This document shows positions 10,949-20,227 of a DNA stretch of 64,000 nt, in pieces. A program made the position numbers and the translations under genes. Positions within the stretch are counted from its first letter, which is position 1. The number at the start of each line of letters is the position of its first letter. This DNA is from Oscillospiraceae bacterium. Lineage in GTDB: Bacteria; Bacillota; Clostridia; Oscillospirales; Ruminococcaceae. The DNA is taken from NCBI GenBank assembly GCA_016291435.1, contig JAEEXH010000003.1, positions 1-64,000 on the forward strand, given 5' to 3'. A model generated the notes under the pieces. The model had not been told where the DNA came from. It ran no database searches and saw nothing but the letters and a program-made list of their open reading frames with translations.

Positions 10949-11542
10949 TTATTCTGCCGTATAGGGTGCAAGGCGCCGGCGGACGGCATAGCCCTGCACG
11001 GCGCCGCAGACGGGGCATTCCTTCGGCGGCTCTGTGCCGAAGTGCAGGTGTCCGCAGTGCATACATAGCCACATAGTCTGTGTCTCCTCGCGGAAGAGCG
11101 TGCCCTCGCGGAGCATCTGCCCGAACATCGCAAAGCGGTCTGCGTGGCTGCGCTCGATCTCCGCGATGCTGCGAAAGAGATTTGACTCATAGGCAAAGCC
11201 CTCGTTCTGCGCGGCTTCTGCAAAGGCAGGATAGACCGTGTCCGCCTCGTGATTCTCGTGCTGCACGGCGGCTTCGAGGATCGCGGCAAGGTCATCCTGC
11301 GGATCGACAGGATAGCTGCCGGTGATCTCGCGTGCGGTGAGACCGTGCTGCTGCATGGCTTTCATGAAGAGCTCTGCGTGGGTGCGCTCCTGCTTGGCGG
11401 TGAACTGAAACACCTTCTGAAGCAGCGGGAGCTGCTGCCGTTTGGCAAGGGCGGCGGCAAGGGTGTAGCGCATCTGCGCCTGACACTCGCCCGCGAAGGC
11501 ACGCATCAGTGCGGCGGCTGTTTCGGTATAACAAAAATCCAT
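10949..11542 (-). CDS. Rubrerythrin (ferritin-like plus rubredoxin-like domain)
   Basis: GECQAQMRYTLAA, TAKQERTHAELF, IAEIERSHADRF, C-terminal CMHCGHLHFG..CPVCGA. Confidence 0.92.
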   Translation of the reverse strand: MDFCYTETAAALMRAFAGECQAQMRYTLAAALAKRQQLPLLQKVFQFTAKQERTHAELFMKAMQQHGLTAREITGSYPVDPQDDLAAILEAAVQHENHEADTVYPAFAEAAQNEGFAYESNLFRSIAEIERSHADRFAMFGQMLREGTLFREETQTMWLCMHCGHLHFGTEPPKECPVCGAVQGYAVRRRLAPYTAE

Positions 11543-11674
11543 CGGAAATCCCTCCTGTGAAGATTTCGGCAGTGCCGTTAGTGATAGGATTCCCGGAATG
11601 CAGCGGAATTATGAATGCGGAATGCGCAATAGCGGTATCTTCTTGCGGCGATGATTGGGAACGGGGCTCTCCGC

Positions 11675-11704
11675 TGAAACCTTTTTGCGGAAAATCCTGT
11701 CATA
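11675..11704 (+). promoter_or_regulatory. Candidate ECF-type autoregulatory promoter
   Basis: TGAAACCTTTTT ... 17 nt ... TGTC upstream of the sigma factor gene. Confidence 0.4.
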
Positions 11705-11728
11705 ATATACAGAGGGAGGTGATACACC

Positions 11729-12295
11729 GTGCAGCGGATCCTGTCAGACAACGAAATCCTGTTTCTCTTTACGGAACGCGATGAACGCGCAATCGCGGAG
11801 ACTGCCCGTGCGTACGGCGGGCTGTGCAAAACCATCGCACGCAACATCCTCGGCAATGAGCAGGACGCGGAAGAATGCGTCAATGACATGCTGATGCAGG
11901 CTTGGCGGAGCATCCCGCCGGAGCCGCAGCATCTTGCAGCGTATCTCAGCACGATCACGCGGAATCTTGCGCTCAACCGGCGCGAACGGCAGCAGACACT
12001 CCGGCGCGGCGGCGGGGAGATTCCCGCGGCTCTCGACGAGCTCAGCGAACTGATTGCAGACAGGGAGACCGTCGAGCAGGTCAGCGACAGCCGTGCGCTC
12101 ACCGCTGCCATCGCGGAATTCCTGCGGGGAACCTCCGCGAAAAACCGGCGTGTCTTCCTCCTGCGGTATTATTCCGTGATGCCCGTGCAGGAGATCGCAG
12201 ATACGCTCGGCATCAGCAGCAATACCGTCAAAACAATCCTCAGACGCACCCGCGAGAAGCTGCGGGTTTACCTCGGGAAGGAGGGATTTCTATGA
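11729..12295 (+). CDS. ECF-type RNA polymerase sigma factor
   Basis: Region 2 AECVNDMLMQAWRSIPP and region 4 RVFLLRYYSVMPVQEIADTLGISSNTVKTILRRTREKL; GTG start after GGGAGGTG. Confidence 0.9.
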   Translation: MQRILSDNEILFLFTERDERAIAETARAYGGLCKTIARNILGNEQDAEECVNDMLMQAWRSIPPEPQHLAAYLSTITRNLALNRRERQQTLRRGGGEIPAALDELSELIADRETVEQVSDSRALTAAIAEFLRGTSAKNRRVFLLRYYSVMPVQEIADTLGISSNTVKTILRRTREKLRVYLGKEGFL

Positions 12296-14493
12296 ACGAA
12301 AAGCAGGTTTTCCGTGCGATCGGCGATCTGCCGCAGGATCTCCTTGCGGACGCGGCACTCCCGAAGCGCAGGGTCATCCGTGACAGCTTCATTTCGATGA
12401 CCGCCGGATACAAATGGATGTGGGCAGCAGCGGTCGCGCTCTGCATCGGGCTCAATATCTACGCCATCCGCGGCGTGGCGCAAAGCCTGCAAGCGGGCTG
12501 GGAGCACGGCGAACCGTCTGCCACCTCAGCGGGCAATGCGCCCATGACGACTTCCGCTTATACGGAAAAAGAGGGCCCGAAGATCTCCTTTGCCGGCATG
12601 CAGCTCGAGGAGGCAGAGCGGCTCGCGGCAGCCGAAGGCATCGCCATTGCGGCGGAGTATGCCGCATCGCTCGAACCGAAGGGCACAGTCATTGCCGAGC
12701 GGTCAAATTTCGACGGCTCCTATTGGCTCACGGTCAGCGACGGCGCAATCAGCGTCAAGCAAGTGAATACCATAGTCTCGCTGGAATTTGCCTGCGCGGA
12801 GGATCCCGGCATTGACAGCAGCACGGGGCTGATGCTGACAGATGATGCGCACAATTATATCTACGGCGTAACCCGCTGCACTGCGGAGGAAGGCAGCAAT
12901 CCGCACATGGGTTTCAATTATGAGATGCTGCGGTATATAAGCGGCAGGCTCTGCCTCTACCGCCTGCAATATGCCGGCAGAGACAATATTCCCTCTGTGA
13001 CGGGCTGCATCGGAACGATCAGCCTGGATCAGAGCGAGGGCAATCTCCGCGCCGAAGCAGACAGCGTGCTCAACTGGCAGGTGCAGGAGGAAAGCAGATA
13101 CCGCGTCGGTATCATTTCCGAATCGTTTGATTATGAAAACAGGAATCTCAGCTTCCTGCTGACGCACAGCGCCCCGAAGCAGTATCCTGTCAGCATTTAT
13201 ATCAATGACAATCCGCAGCCCGCAGAATTCTCGCAGAGCACAGAGAATTCGCCCGTCCGCTATACTGTCAGGATGCCGGACGAGTTCCGTTTCGATGACC
13301 GCATCCGGCTGACCTGCCGCGATGAGGTCGTCTGTCTGCTGAACCCGATGCTCGTGATGAGCTACAACTCGGTGCCGCAGTATTATCTGCTGGATGCAGA
13401 CGGCATTCCGACAGCGCTTTCGCATCTGGCGGAGCTCCCGCAGCCGGAAGCACCTGCGGAAAGCGCCGCACCCGCGGAAACTGCCGTGACGGCACCCGCT
13501 TCCGGCGGAAAGGAACGCACGGCGCTCACGGGGCTGACCGTCACACAGGCGGAAGCGCAGGCAAAGGCGCTTGGCTATACCGCGCTGGAATTCATCCCGA
13601 CGGCATCCTACCGCGCGAAGGACACAGTGCTTGAGACGGAAGAATACCCCGATGGCTCGCTGCATCTGACATACAGCGCAGGACCCGTGCGCGTCTGCCC
13701 GAACGGACTCATACAGGCGGCGCTCGCAGAAAACGGCATTCCGACCGGCCTGTACCTTGACAACGGTGATGTAACGGCTGCACCGATCGCAATCGAGCTT
13801 CAGGATCCCGCCACCGGCGAAACGCTCGGCAAGGGCGCTGTTGAGAAAGAACACTGCGGCGTACACAGCATCGGCGGCGTGAAGGAGCAGTATTGCTATA
13901 TCTCCGTCCCGGAGGCAGTGCGAAAGGATCTCAGCGGCACGATGCGCCTGATGCTCAATATCTACGCGCCGAAGATCGTCCTGGCCACAGCGCCGGACGG
14001 CACCTATTATCGAAAAAACGTTTCGGAGAGCACAACGCCACGGAAGAGCGCGCTCATCGGCAGCATTACCTTTTCGCAGGCAGGCGGCAGCCTTACGGCA
14101 GAAGCGAAGGACGATTTCAGCTTTGCGCGTGCGGTGCAGAATATCGGCGGATTTGCGCAGATCGACCCCGGGCCGAACGGAACGACCCTCTGGATCATGA
14201 TGCCGTTCAGCATCACAGCTTATGATCCCGTCTGGCAGACGCTCACCGTCACGGTCAACGATGTGGAGCTCGACATGCACCCCTTATTCGAGAACAAGAT
14301 CATGCTGGATCTGAATCTGATCCGGCAGGACAACCTCAAAAGCGAGATTGTGATTTCGCTCCGCGGAGAGGAACTCGTGAAGCTGTATCTCTGGCATGAT
14401 CCGAATGACGGCAGCTATTATCTGATAGATGAGAACCAAAGTAACCCAGCCGGGATCTTTGATTTCAGCGTGTCGGTGCCGCCGCTGGAATGA
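12292..14493 (+). CDS. Membrane anti-sigma-like protein with two PASTA-like domains in a duplicated ectodomain
   Basis: ATGA overlap with sigma gene; short cytoplasmic N-terminus, one TM (WMWAAAVALCIGLNIYAI); PASTA-like segments GMQLEEAERLAAAEGI.. and GLTVTQAEAQAKALGY.. Confidence 0.7.
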   Translation: MNEKQVFRAIGDLPQDLLADAALPKRRVIRDSFISMTAGYKWMWAAAVALCIGLNIYAIRGVAQSLQAGWEHGEPSATSAGNAPMTTSAYTEKEGPKISFAGMQLEEAERLAAAEGIAIAAEYAASLEPKGTVIAERSNFDGSYWLTVSDGAISVKQVNTIVSLEFACAEDPGIDSSTGLMLTDDAHNYIYGVTRCTAEEGSNPHMGFNYEMLRYISGRLCLYRLQYAGRDNIPSVTGCIGTISLDQSEGNLRAEADSVLNWQVQEESRYRVGIISESFDYENRNLSFLLTHSAPKQYPVSIYINDNPQPAEFSQSTENSPVRYTVRMPDEFRFDDRIRLTCRDEVVCLLNPMLVMSYNSVPQYYLLDADGIPTALSHLAELPQPEAPAESAAPAETAVTAPASGGKERTALTGLTVTQAEAQAKALGYTALEFIPTASYRAKDTVLETEEYPDGSLHLTYSAGPVRVCPNGLIQAALAENGIPTGLYLDNGDVTAAPIAIELQDPATGETLGKGAVEKEHCGVHSIGGVKEQYCYISVPEAVRKDLSGTMRLMLNIYAPKIVLATAPDGTYYRKNVSESTTPRKSALIGSITFSQAGGSLTAEAKDDFSFARAVQNIGGFAQIDPGPNGTTLWIMMPFSITAYDPVWQTLTVTVNDVELDMHPLFENKIMLDLNLIRQDNLKSEIVISLRGEELVKLYLWHDPNDGSYYLIDENQSNPAGIFDFSVSVPPLE

Positions 14494-14518
14494 AATCAGC
14501 CGCGAAGCATAAAAAATA

Positions 14519-14546
14519 CGCCCTCGGTATCAGAATACCGGGGGCG
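14519..14546 (-). terminator. Terminator after queF (also usable on + strand)
   Basis: GCCCTCGGTAT/ATACCGGGGGC stem with A-run/T-rich flanks. Confidence 0.65.
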
Positions 14547-14552
14547 TTCTCA

Positions 14553-15047
14553 TTATCTGTTGTCCACAGGCTCAGGGTAGAGATCGTGATGCGTCAGGCG
14601 CTCCCATGCGACCTGCTCCCATTTCGTCCCCGGCATGCCGTAATTGCAGTAGGGGTCGATCGAAATGCCCCCGCGCGGCAGGAATTTGCCCCACACCTCA
14701 ATATAGGCGGGCTCCATCAGCCGGATCAGATCGTTCATGATGATGTTCACGCAGTCTTCGTGGAAATCGCCGTGATTGCGGAAGCTGAACAGATACAGCT
14801 TCAGCGATTTGCTCTCGACCATCTTCACGCGCGGCACATAGGAAATGTAGATCGTCGCGAAATCGGGCTGCCCCGTAATCGGGCACAGGCTCGTGAACTC
14901 CGGGCAGTTGAATTTGACAAAGTAGTCGCGCCCCGGATGCTTGTTTTCAAAGGTCTCCAGCACGGAGGGGTCGTAGTCGGTCGGATATTTGACATGCTGA
15001 TTGCCGAGCAGCGTGATGCCCTCCTGCGTCTTGTCGCGTTCGCTCAT
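14553..15047 (-). CDS. queF: NADPH-dependent 7-cyano-7-deazaguanine reductase QueF
   Basis: [47 protein letters not shown]. Confidence 0.95.
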   Translation of the reverse strand: MSERDKTQEGITLLGNQHVKYPTDYDPSVLETFENKHPGRDYFVKFNCPEFTSLCPITGQPDFATIYISYVPRVKMVESKSLKLYLFSFRNHGDFHEDCVNIIMNDLIRLMEPAYIEVWGKFLPRGGISIDPYCNYGMPGTKWEQVAWERLTHHDLYPEPVDNR

Positions 15048-15062
15048 GATGTGCTCCTTTCG

Positions 15063-15506
15063 TTATGTCGTGCGGGTGTCAAGATATGCTTTCAGCGTGC
15101 GCATCGCTTCGAGATAGCCCGGGAGTCCCTTGCCCTTGACTGTCCCGATGCATGCCGCACGGATATACGAGATTTTGCGGAATTCGTCGCGTGTGTCGGG
15201 GTCGGAGATGTGTACCTCAACAGTCGGAATCTGCACCGCCTTCACCGCATCGAGAATCGCGACGCTCGTGTGCGTATACGCCGCGGGATTGATGACAATG
15301 CCGTCTGCGGTACCGCGTGCCTCCTGAATCCAGTCCACGAGCGTCCCCTCATGATTGGTCTGACGGCACTCCGCCGTGATGCCGAGCGATTCCGCTTCCT
15401 GCGCGATCATCGCCGTGAGATCCGCATAGGTCTGCGTGCCGTAATGCTCCGGCTCACGCACGCCCAGCAGATTCAAATTCGGTCCATTCAGCACGAGTAT
15501 ATGCAT
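15063..15506 (-). CDS. aroQ: 3-dehydroquinate dehydratase, type II
   Basis: MHILVLNGPNLNLLGVREPEHYG, NPAAYTHTSVAI, VEVHISD. Confidence 0.95.
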   Translation of the reverse strand: MHILVLNGPNLNLLGVREPEHYGTQTYADLTAMIAQEAESLGITAECRQTNHEGTLVDWIQEARGTADGIVINPAAYTHTSVAILDAVKAVQIPTVEVHISDPDTRDEFRKISYIRAACIGTVKGKGLPGYLEAMRTLKAYLDTRTT

Positions 15507-16743
15507 CAAAATCCCTCCGGATCTCCGCCGCCGCATCCTCGGGCGTGCGGTTATTTTCAATCGCGCGGTCGGCAAACTGCTCATAGAGCGGCATGCGCAC
15601 CGCCGCCATTTTGTCAAGGTCGGCGTTTAGCGAGAGCGGCCGCCCCTCGCGGCTGAGCTCTGCAGTCGGCCGGCAGATCTGATAAATACGGCCGTTGCTG
15701 CGAAGCGGCGCGTAATTCTCAGAGCGCGTCACAACGCCGCCGCCGGTCACGAGAATCACGCCGCGCATCGCACTGCATTCCGCCGTGACGAGGTGCTCGA
15801 CCTCGCGGAAGCCCGCTTCCCCGGATGCCGCAAAGATCTCCGGAATGCTCTTGCCCGTGCGCTGCACGATCTCCGCGTCAATGTCAACGACCGTTCTGCC
15901 GGTCAGCGTGCCGAGCGCTTCACCGATGGTCGTTTTGCCGCTGCCGGGCATTCCGATCAGCACAATGTTCTCTGCATCACGCTGCATCTTCGCGCCGATT
16001 TCCGCGATCTTGCTGTCTGGAATCGGCTGCCCGAAGAAATGCTCCGCTGCCTGCTTTGCCTGTGCAACGAGCATCGTGAGACCGCCGGCATAGGGGATGC
16101 CGAGCTGCTCTGCCTGCAAGAGCATGGCCGTGCGCTGCGGATTATAGATGACATCCGCGACACCTTTGAGGTGCGGGAATTTCGTGAGATCGACCAGCGA
16201 CTTGCCCGCCTTCGGATACATGCCGACGGGCGTTGCATTGACGATCAGCGTGGTGCTGTCATAGAAAAGCGGCAGATCATCGTAATTATGCGCGGTGCCG
16301 GAAATGTCGAGCACATCAAGCGATGCACAGCCGTCCAGCCGTGCAACCGCCTGAATGGTCTGCGACACGCCGCCGTTGCCGAGCACCAGCACATGCTGCC
16401 CGTCAAATGAGATGCCCGCCGCACGCATCATGCAGCGGAAGCCGTAAGCATCGGTGTTATAGCCCTTCCAGCCGCCGTCTTGCTGCCGTACAAGCGTATT
16501 GACGCTGCCGATCTCCTTTGCAAGCGGATCAAGCTCCGCACAGAGCGGAATGACATCAATTTTATATGGAATTGTGACATTGAGCGCTTTCAGGCGGGTA
16601 TCCGCAAGAAATGCAGACAGCTCCTCCGGCTCAAGCTCATAGAGCGAATAGTGCGGATTGCCGAGCGCTGCGTGAATCTCAGGCGAGATACTGTGCCCGA
16701 GCTTTCGCCCGATCAAGCCGTATGGCGTTTTGAATCCGGTCAT
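15454..16743 (-). CDS. aroE-aroK: Fused shikimate dehydrogenase - shikimate kinase
   Basis: AroE YGLIGRKLGHSISPEIHAAL and VLGNGGVSQTIQA, then AroK IVLIGMPGSGKTTIGEALG, DIDAEI, VTGGGVV in one frame. Confidence 0.93.
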   Translation of the reverse strand: MTGFKTPYGLIGRKLGHSISPEIHAALGNPHYSLYELEPEELSAFLADTRLKALNVTIPYKIDVIPLCAELDPLAKEIGSVNTLVRQQDGGWKGYNTDAYGFRCMMRAAGISFDGQHVLVLGNGGVSQTIQAVARLDGCASLDVLDISGTAHNYDDLPLFYDSTTLIVNATPVGMYPKAGKSLVDLTKFPHLKGVADVIYNPQRTAMLLQAEQLGIPYAGGLTMLVAQAKQAAEHFFGQPIPDSKIAEIGAKMQRDAENIVLIGMPGSGKTTIGEALGTLTGRTVVDIDAEIVQRTGKSIPEIFAASGEAGFREVEHLVTAECSAMRGVILVTGGGVVTRSENYAPLRSNGRIYQICRPTAELSREGRPLSLNADLDKMAAVRMPLYEQFADRAIENNRTPEDAAAEIRRDFDAYTRAEWTEFESAGRA

Positions 16744-16858
16744 AATGTGCCTCCGTACAAATCAGGTTCATTTATGTGACAAATTATTCGATATTTTCGT
16801 ATCATCGCAGAATACAGTAACGCAAACAATCACATTGCAATATGAATATGATTACAAA

Positions 16859-18007
16859 TCATCCCGTGATCTCAGAGTAGTTGCCGAGCAGAATGAGCGA
16901 GTCGCAGGAGCGTTCCAGCTCACAGAGCAGCCCGAGCACACCCTCCTGATGCAGATTGCATTCAAGATCCATGAAGAAGCGGTAAGAGAAATTTGTGCCC
17001 GGAATCGGGATACTCTCCAGCTTGCACATATTGATGCCGACAGCCGAAATTTTTGCAATCATATGATAGAGCGCACCGGGGGAGTTCGCGCAGTTGACCA
17101 TCAGGCTCAGGCGCACCGCACCCGCGAAGCATTTTGCGCCCTTCCGGATACAGAGAAAGCGCGTATCGTTCACATCCTGATTCATGATCGACTCGCCGAC
17201 CACGGTGAGACCGTAGAGCTTCGCGCAGCTTTCGCCCGCAATCGCTGCAACAGTCGGGTCATGTGCTTCTGCCGCACGCTGCGCCGCATGCGCTGTGCTC
17301 GTGCAGGGAATCACATCGACGCTGCCGAGCGAAGCAATGAATTTGCTGCACTGTCCCGCCGCCTGCTCATGCGTATAAATTGTGCGTATCTGCGAAATAT
17401 CCGCGTCACTTTGCCCGAGCAATACATGACGGATCAGGAGCCGGACGGAGCGGACAATGGTAATATCCGGCTCACGAAGCAGGTCATACACCGCACGGAC
17501 AGATCCGTATGAGCTGTTCTCGACGGGCAGAATGCCGTACTGACAAAGCCCAGCCTGCACCGCCTGCACGACTGCGCGAAATCCGTCCAGGAAGACGACA
17601 TTGCCGCGCGGGAACAGCCTGTCTGCCGCCGCACCTGCGTGGCAGCCCTCCACGCCCGAGACCGCAATGCGCCCTGTCTGCGGGAAAACGGCTTCCTCCT
17701 GCGCACACATCGCAGCCACACGCGCCGCAACATTTGTCGCGGGAATGAGCTGTGCCGCCTGCCGCGCACGGGAAAGCTCCAGCATCGTGCGCCAGAGCTG
17801 GTGTGCATAGTCACCGTACTCCGTGCCTGCATTTTCGCGCACGCGCATCAGAATCTCACGCTCGCGTGCAGGGTCATAGAGGGGACGCGAAGGATCGCGC
17901 TTTTTCACATCGGCGACTTGGTCAATCAGCGCCATGCGCTGCAAAAACAGCTCGAGGAGCTGACGGTCAACGCCGTCGAGCTGTTCTCTGATCTCTGGTA
18001 AATTCAT
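16859..18007 (-). CDS. pheA: Bifunctional chorismate mutase / prephenate dehydratase
   Basis: N-terminal chorismate mutase (IREQLDGVDRQLLELFLQRM), prephenate dehydratase VENSSYGSVRAVYDLL, C-terminal ACT domain NSPGALYHM..LESIPIPG. Confidence 0.93.
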   Translation of the reverse strand: MNLPEIREQLDGVDRQLLELFLQRMALIDQVADVKKRDPSRPLYDPAREREILMRVRENAGTEYGDYAHQLWRTMLELSRARQAAQLIPATNVAARVAAMCAQEEAVFPQTGRIAVSGVEGCHAGAAADRLFPRGNVVFLDGFRAVVQAVQAGLCQYGILPVENSSYGSVRAVYDLLREPDITIVRSVRLLIRHVLLGQSDADISQIRTIYTHEQAAGQCSKFIASLGSVDVIPCTSTAHAAQRAAEAHDPTVAAIAGESCAKLYGLTVVGESIMNQDVNDTRFLCIRKGAKCFAGAVRLSLMVNCANSPGALYHMIAKISAVGINMCKLESIPIPGTNFSYRFFMDLECNLHQEGVLGLLCELERSCDSLILLGNYSEITG

Positions 18008-18107
18008 ATGGTTTCTCCTTTATTTGTAAGCCGTTAAGGTTCATGCGTGATGAGGTTCCGGACGGAACAAACGCATTACAATCGCTGCACAAATATGCGC
18101 ACAAAAA

Positions 18108-18662
18108 TCATAACAATATTGCTTCTTCTCTCAGAATGCAGAAGCATTTTTCACCTTCCGGCAAAGCGCCCGCTCTGCGAAAGCGCTCCACCGTATCAGT
18201 CGGATGCAGCAGGGATTTCTCAAGTACGCGAACCGATTTCGTATTCTCTTCGCGTGCATATGCTTCGAGCCTCACAAAGTCGGTCTCCGCAAATGTCCAG
18301 CGGATTACGCCGCGGAGCGCTTCTCCGGCAAAGCCTTTGCCCCAATGGTTTTGTGCAATGCAATATTCGATTTCCGCTGTGCGAATATCATCGTAAACGC
18401 GGCAGAATCCGATCTGACCGATACCCTCTCCCGTGTCACGGAGATGAATCGCCCAGCGGTAATAATCGGGGTCGGCATACGCTGCAAGATACTTGTGCAG
18501 CAGCTCCCTGACCGCTTCTTTGTCAGGATAAACAGGCTCACCGTATTCCGTCTGCACCGCAGGATCCGATGCCCACTGCACCATATCCGAAAGATCATTC
18601 TCATTGAACGGGCGAAGAATCAGGCGCTCTGTTATAATGACAGATGTTGTTTTGCAGCGCAT
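18108..18662 (-). CDS. GNAT family N-acetyltransferase (RimJ-like)
   Basis: TERLILRPFNENDLSDM, IGFCRVYDDIRTAEIEYCIAQNHWGKGFAGEAL. Confidence 0.85.
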   Translation of the reverse strand: MRCKTTSVIITERLILRPFNENDLSDMVQWASDPAVQTEYGEPVYPDKEAVRELLHKYLAAYADPDYYRWAIHLRDTGEGIGQIGFCRVYDDIRTAEIEYCIAQNHWGKGFAGEALRGVIRWTFAETDFVRLEAYAREENTKSVRVLEKSLLHPTDTVERFRRAGALPEGEKCFCILREEAILL

Positions 18663-18663
18663 T

Positions 18664-19770
18664 TCAATCCTCCGCAATATCAGACAAATCATACCCGCTG
18701 CAAAGCAGCACATCAAGCATTACAAGCGCAGCACAAGCCTCGATCACCGGGACGGCGCGTTGTGCAATACACGGGTCATGTCTGCCGTGAATTTCAAGCT
18801 CCGCATTCTGAAGAGAAGAAAGCGAAACGGAGCGCTGTTTCTGCGATATGGAGGGCGTCGGTTTGATGCCGACCGTGAAGCGCACAGGCATCCCGGTCGT
18901 GATTCCGCCGAGAATTCCGCCGTTTCGGTTCGTCTCAGCGGCAACCTTGCCCGCATCCATGCAGAACGGATCATTTGCCGCAGAACCGCGCATATCAGAA
19001 AGTGCAAAACCGTCGCCGAATTCGACGCCTTTCACCGCCGGTATTCCGAACAGCACACGCGCAAGCCGGTTTTCGATCCCGTCAAACATCGGGTCACCGA
19101 GCCCCGCAGGGACGCCTGTTACGGCGCATTCAATCCTGCCGCCGACGGAATCCTGCGCCTCACGCGCCGCAAGAATCGCCTGCTGCATCGCACGCCCGGC
19201 ATCGTCCGAGATCACAGGAAACATTTTCCCGGCAATCTGTGCAAACAGCGCAGCGTCGGGAGACAGCGAAAATCGCTCATCCTGTACGCCTTCGACGGAC
19301 AGAAGATGCGCACCGACATGGATATTGCACTTTGCAAGCATCTGTTTTGCGATGCCGCCGGCAGCACAAATCGGGGCAGTCAGCCGCCCGGAGAAGTGCC
19401 CGCCGCCGCGCATATCCGCGTTGCCATGCCACTTGACATAGGCAGAGTAATCTGCATGCGACGGCCGCGGTATATCCACAAGATTCTTATAATCCGAAGA
19501 TTTTGTATTTGTGTTCGCAATCTGAATGCACAACGGGAAGCCGTTTGTTTTGCCGTCGGTCACACCTGATACAAACACCGGGACATCCGGCTCTTTGCGC
19601 GAGGTTGACAGCGCGTTTCTGCCGCCCTGCCGCCGCTCCATAAAGCGCATCAGTGCATCCGTATCAATCGGAAATCCGGCGGGAAATCCGTCCGCCAATG
19701 CGCCGATTCCTGCCCCGTGTGATTCGCCGAAAACGGATATTTTCAGACGCTCTCCAAATGCTGACGCCAT
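18664..19770 (-). CDS. aroC: Chorismate synthase
   Basis: FGESHGAGIGALADGFPAG, RPSHADYSAYVKWHGNADMRGGGHFSGR. Confidence 0.97.
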   Translation of the reverse strand: MASAFGERLKISVFGESHGAGIGALADGFPAGFPIDTDALMRFMERRQGGRNALSTSRKEPDVPVFVSGVTDGKTNGFPLCIQIANTNTKSSDYKNLVDIPRPSHADYSAYVKWHGNADMRGGGHFSGRLTAPICAAGGIAKQMLAKCNIHVGAHLLSVEGVQDERFSLSPDAALFAQIAGKMFPVISDDAGRAMQQAILAAREAQDSVGGRIECAVTGVPAGLGDPMFDGIENRLARVLFGIPAVKGVEFGDGFALSDMRGSAANDPFCMDAGKVAAETNRNGGILGGITTGMPVRFTVGIKPTPSISQKQRSVSLSSLQNAELEIHGRHDPCIAQRAVPVIEACAALVMLDVLLCSGYDLSDIAED

Positions 19771-19781
19771 CGTTTCACCTC

Positions 19782-20225
19782 TCAGAATTGTTTTACGAGT
19801 GATACATGATTTTGCAGTACATCAAAGCCGTTCCGCAGATAGAATTTGTACGCAGGCATGTCCCGGTCAGTTGCAAGGAAAATATGTGTAACACCGATAG
19901 ATTTCACATGATCTACGATCTGCTTTATAAAATCTGAACCGATGCCTGCACCCTGCATGCCGCGGCGAACAAAAAGCTCAAAAATGTAGTATTCCGTTCC
20001 GCTGCACCAATGGATCATCGAGCCGAGCGACACTGCGAGCAGTTCATCGTTTTCATACAATCCGATGCAGCAGGAATTTCGGTTCAGCATGAGATCTTCA
20101 ATATAAGCGGTGAGCTGTTTTTCATCGCTCCAGTCATCGTTCCACGGCGGGGCTGTGAATACATCGCGGAACATGGTTCTCACCGTTTCAAATTCCGTAT
20201 CGGAAAGCCTCGCAATGTGACGCAT
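19782..20225 (-). CDS. GNAT family N-acetyltransferase
   Basis: YIFELFVRRGMQGAGIGSDFIKQI acetyl-CoA motif. Confidence 0.85.
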   Translation of the reverse strand: MRHIARLSDTEFETVRTMFRDVFTAPPWNDDWSDEKQLTAYIEDLMLNRNSCCIGLYENDELLAVSLGSMIHWCSGTEYYIFELFVRRGMQGAGIGSDFIKQIVDHVKSIGVTHIFLATDRDMPAYKFYLRNGFDVLQNHVSLVKQF

Positions 20226-20227
20226 TG

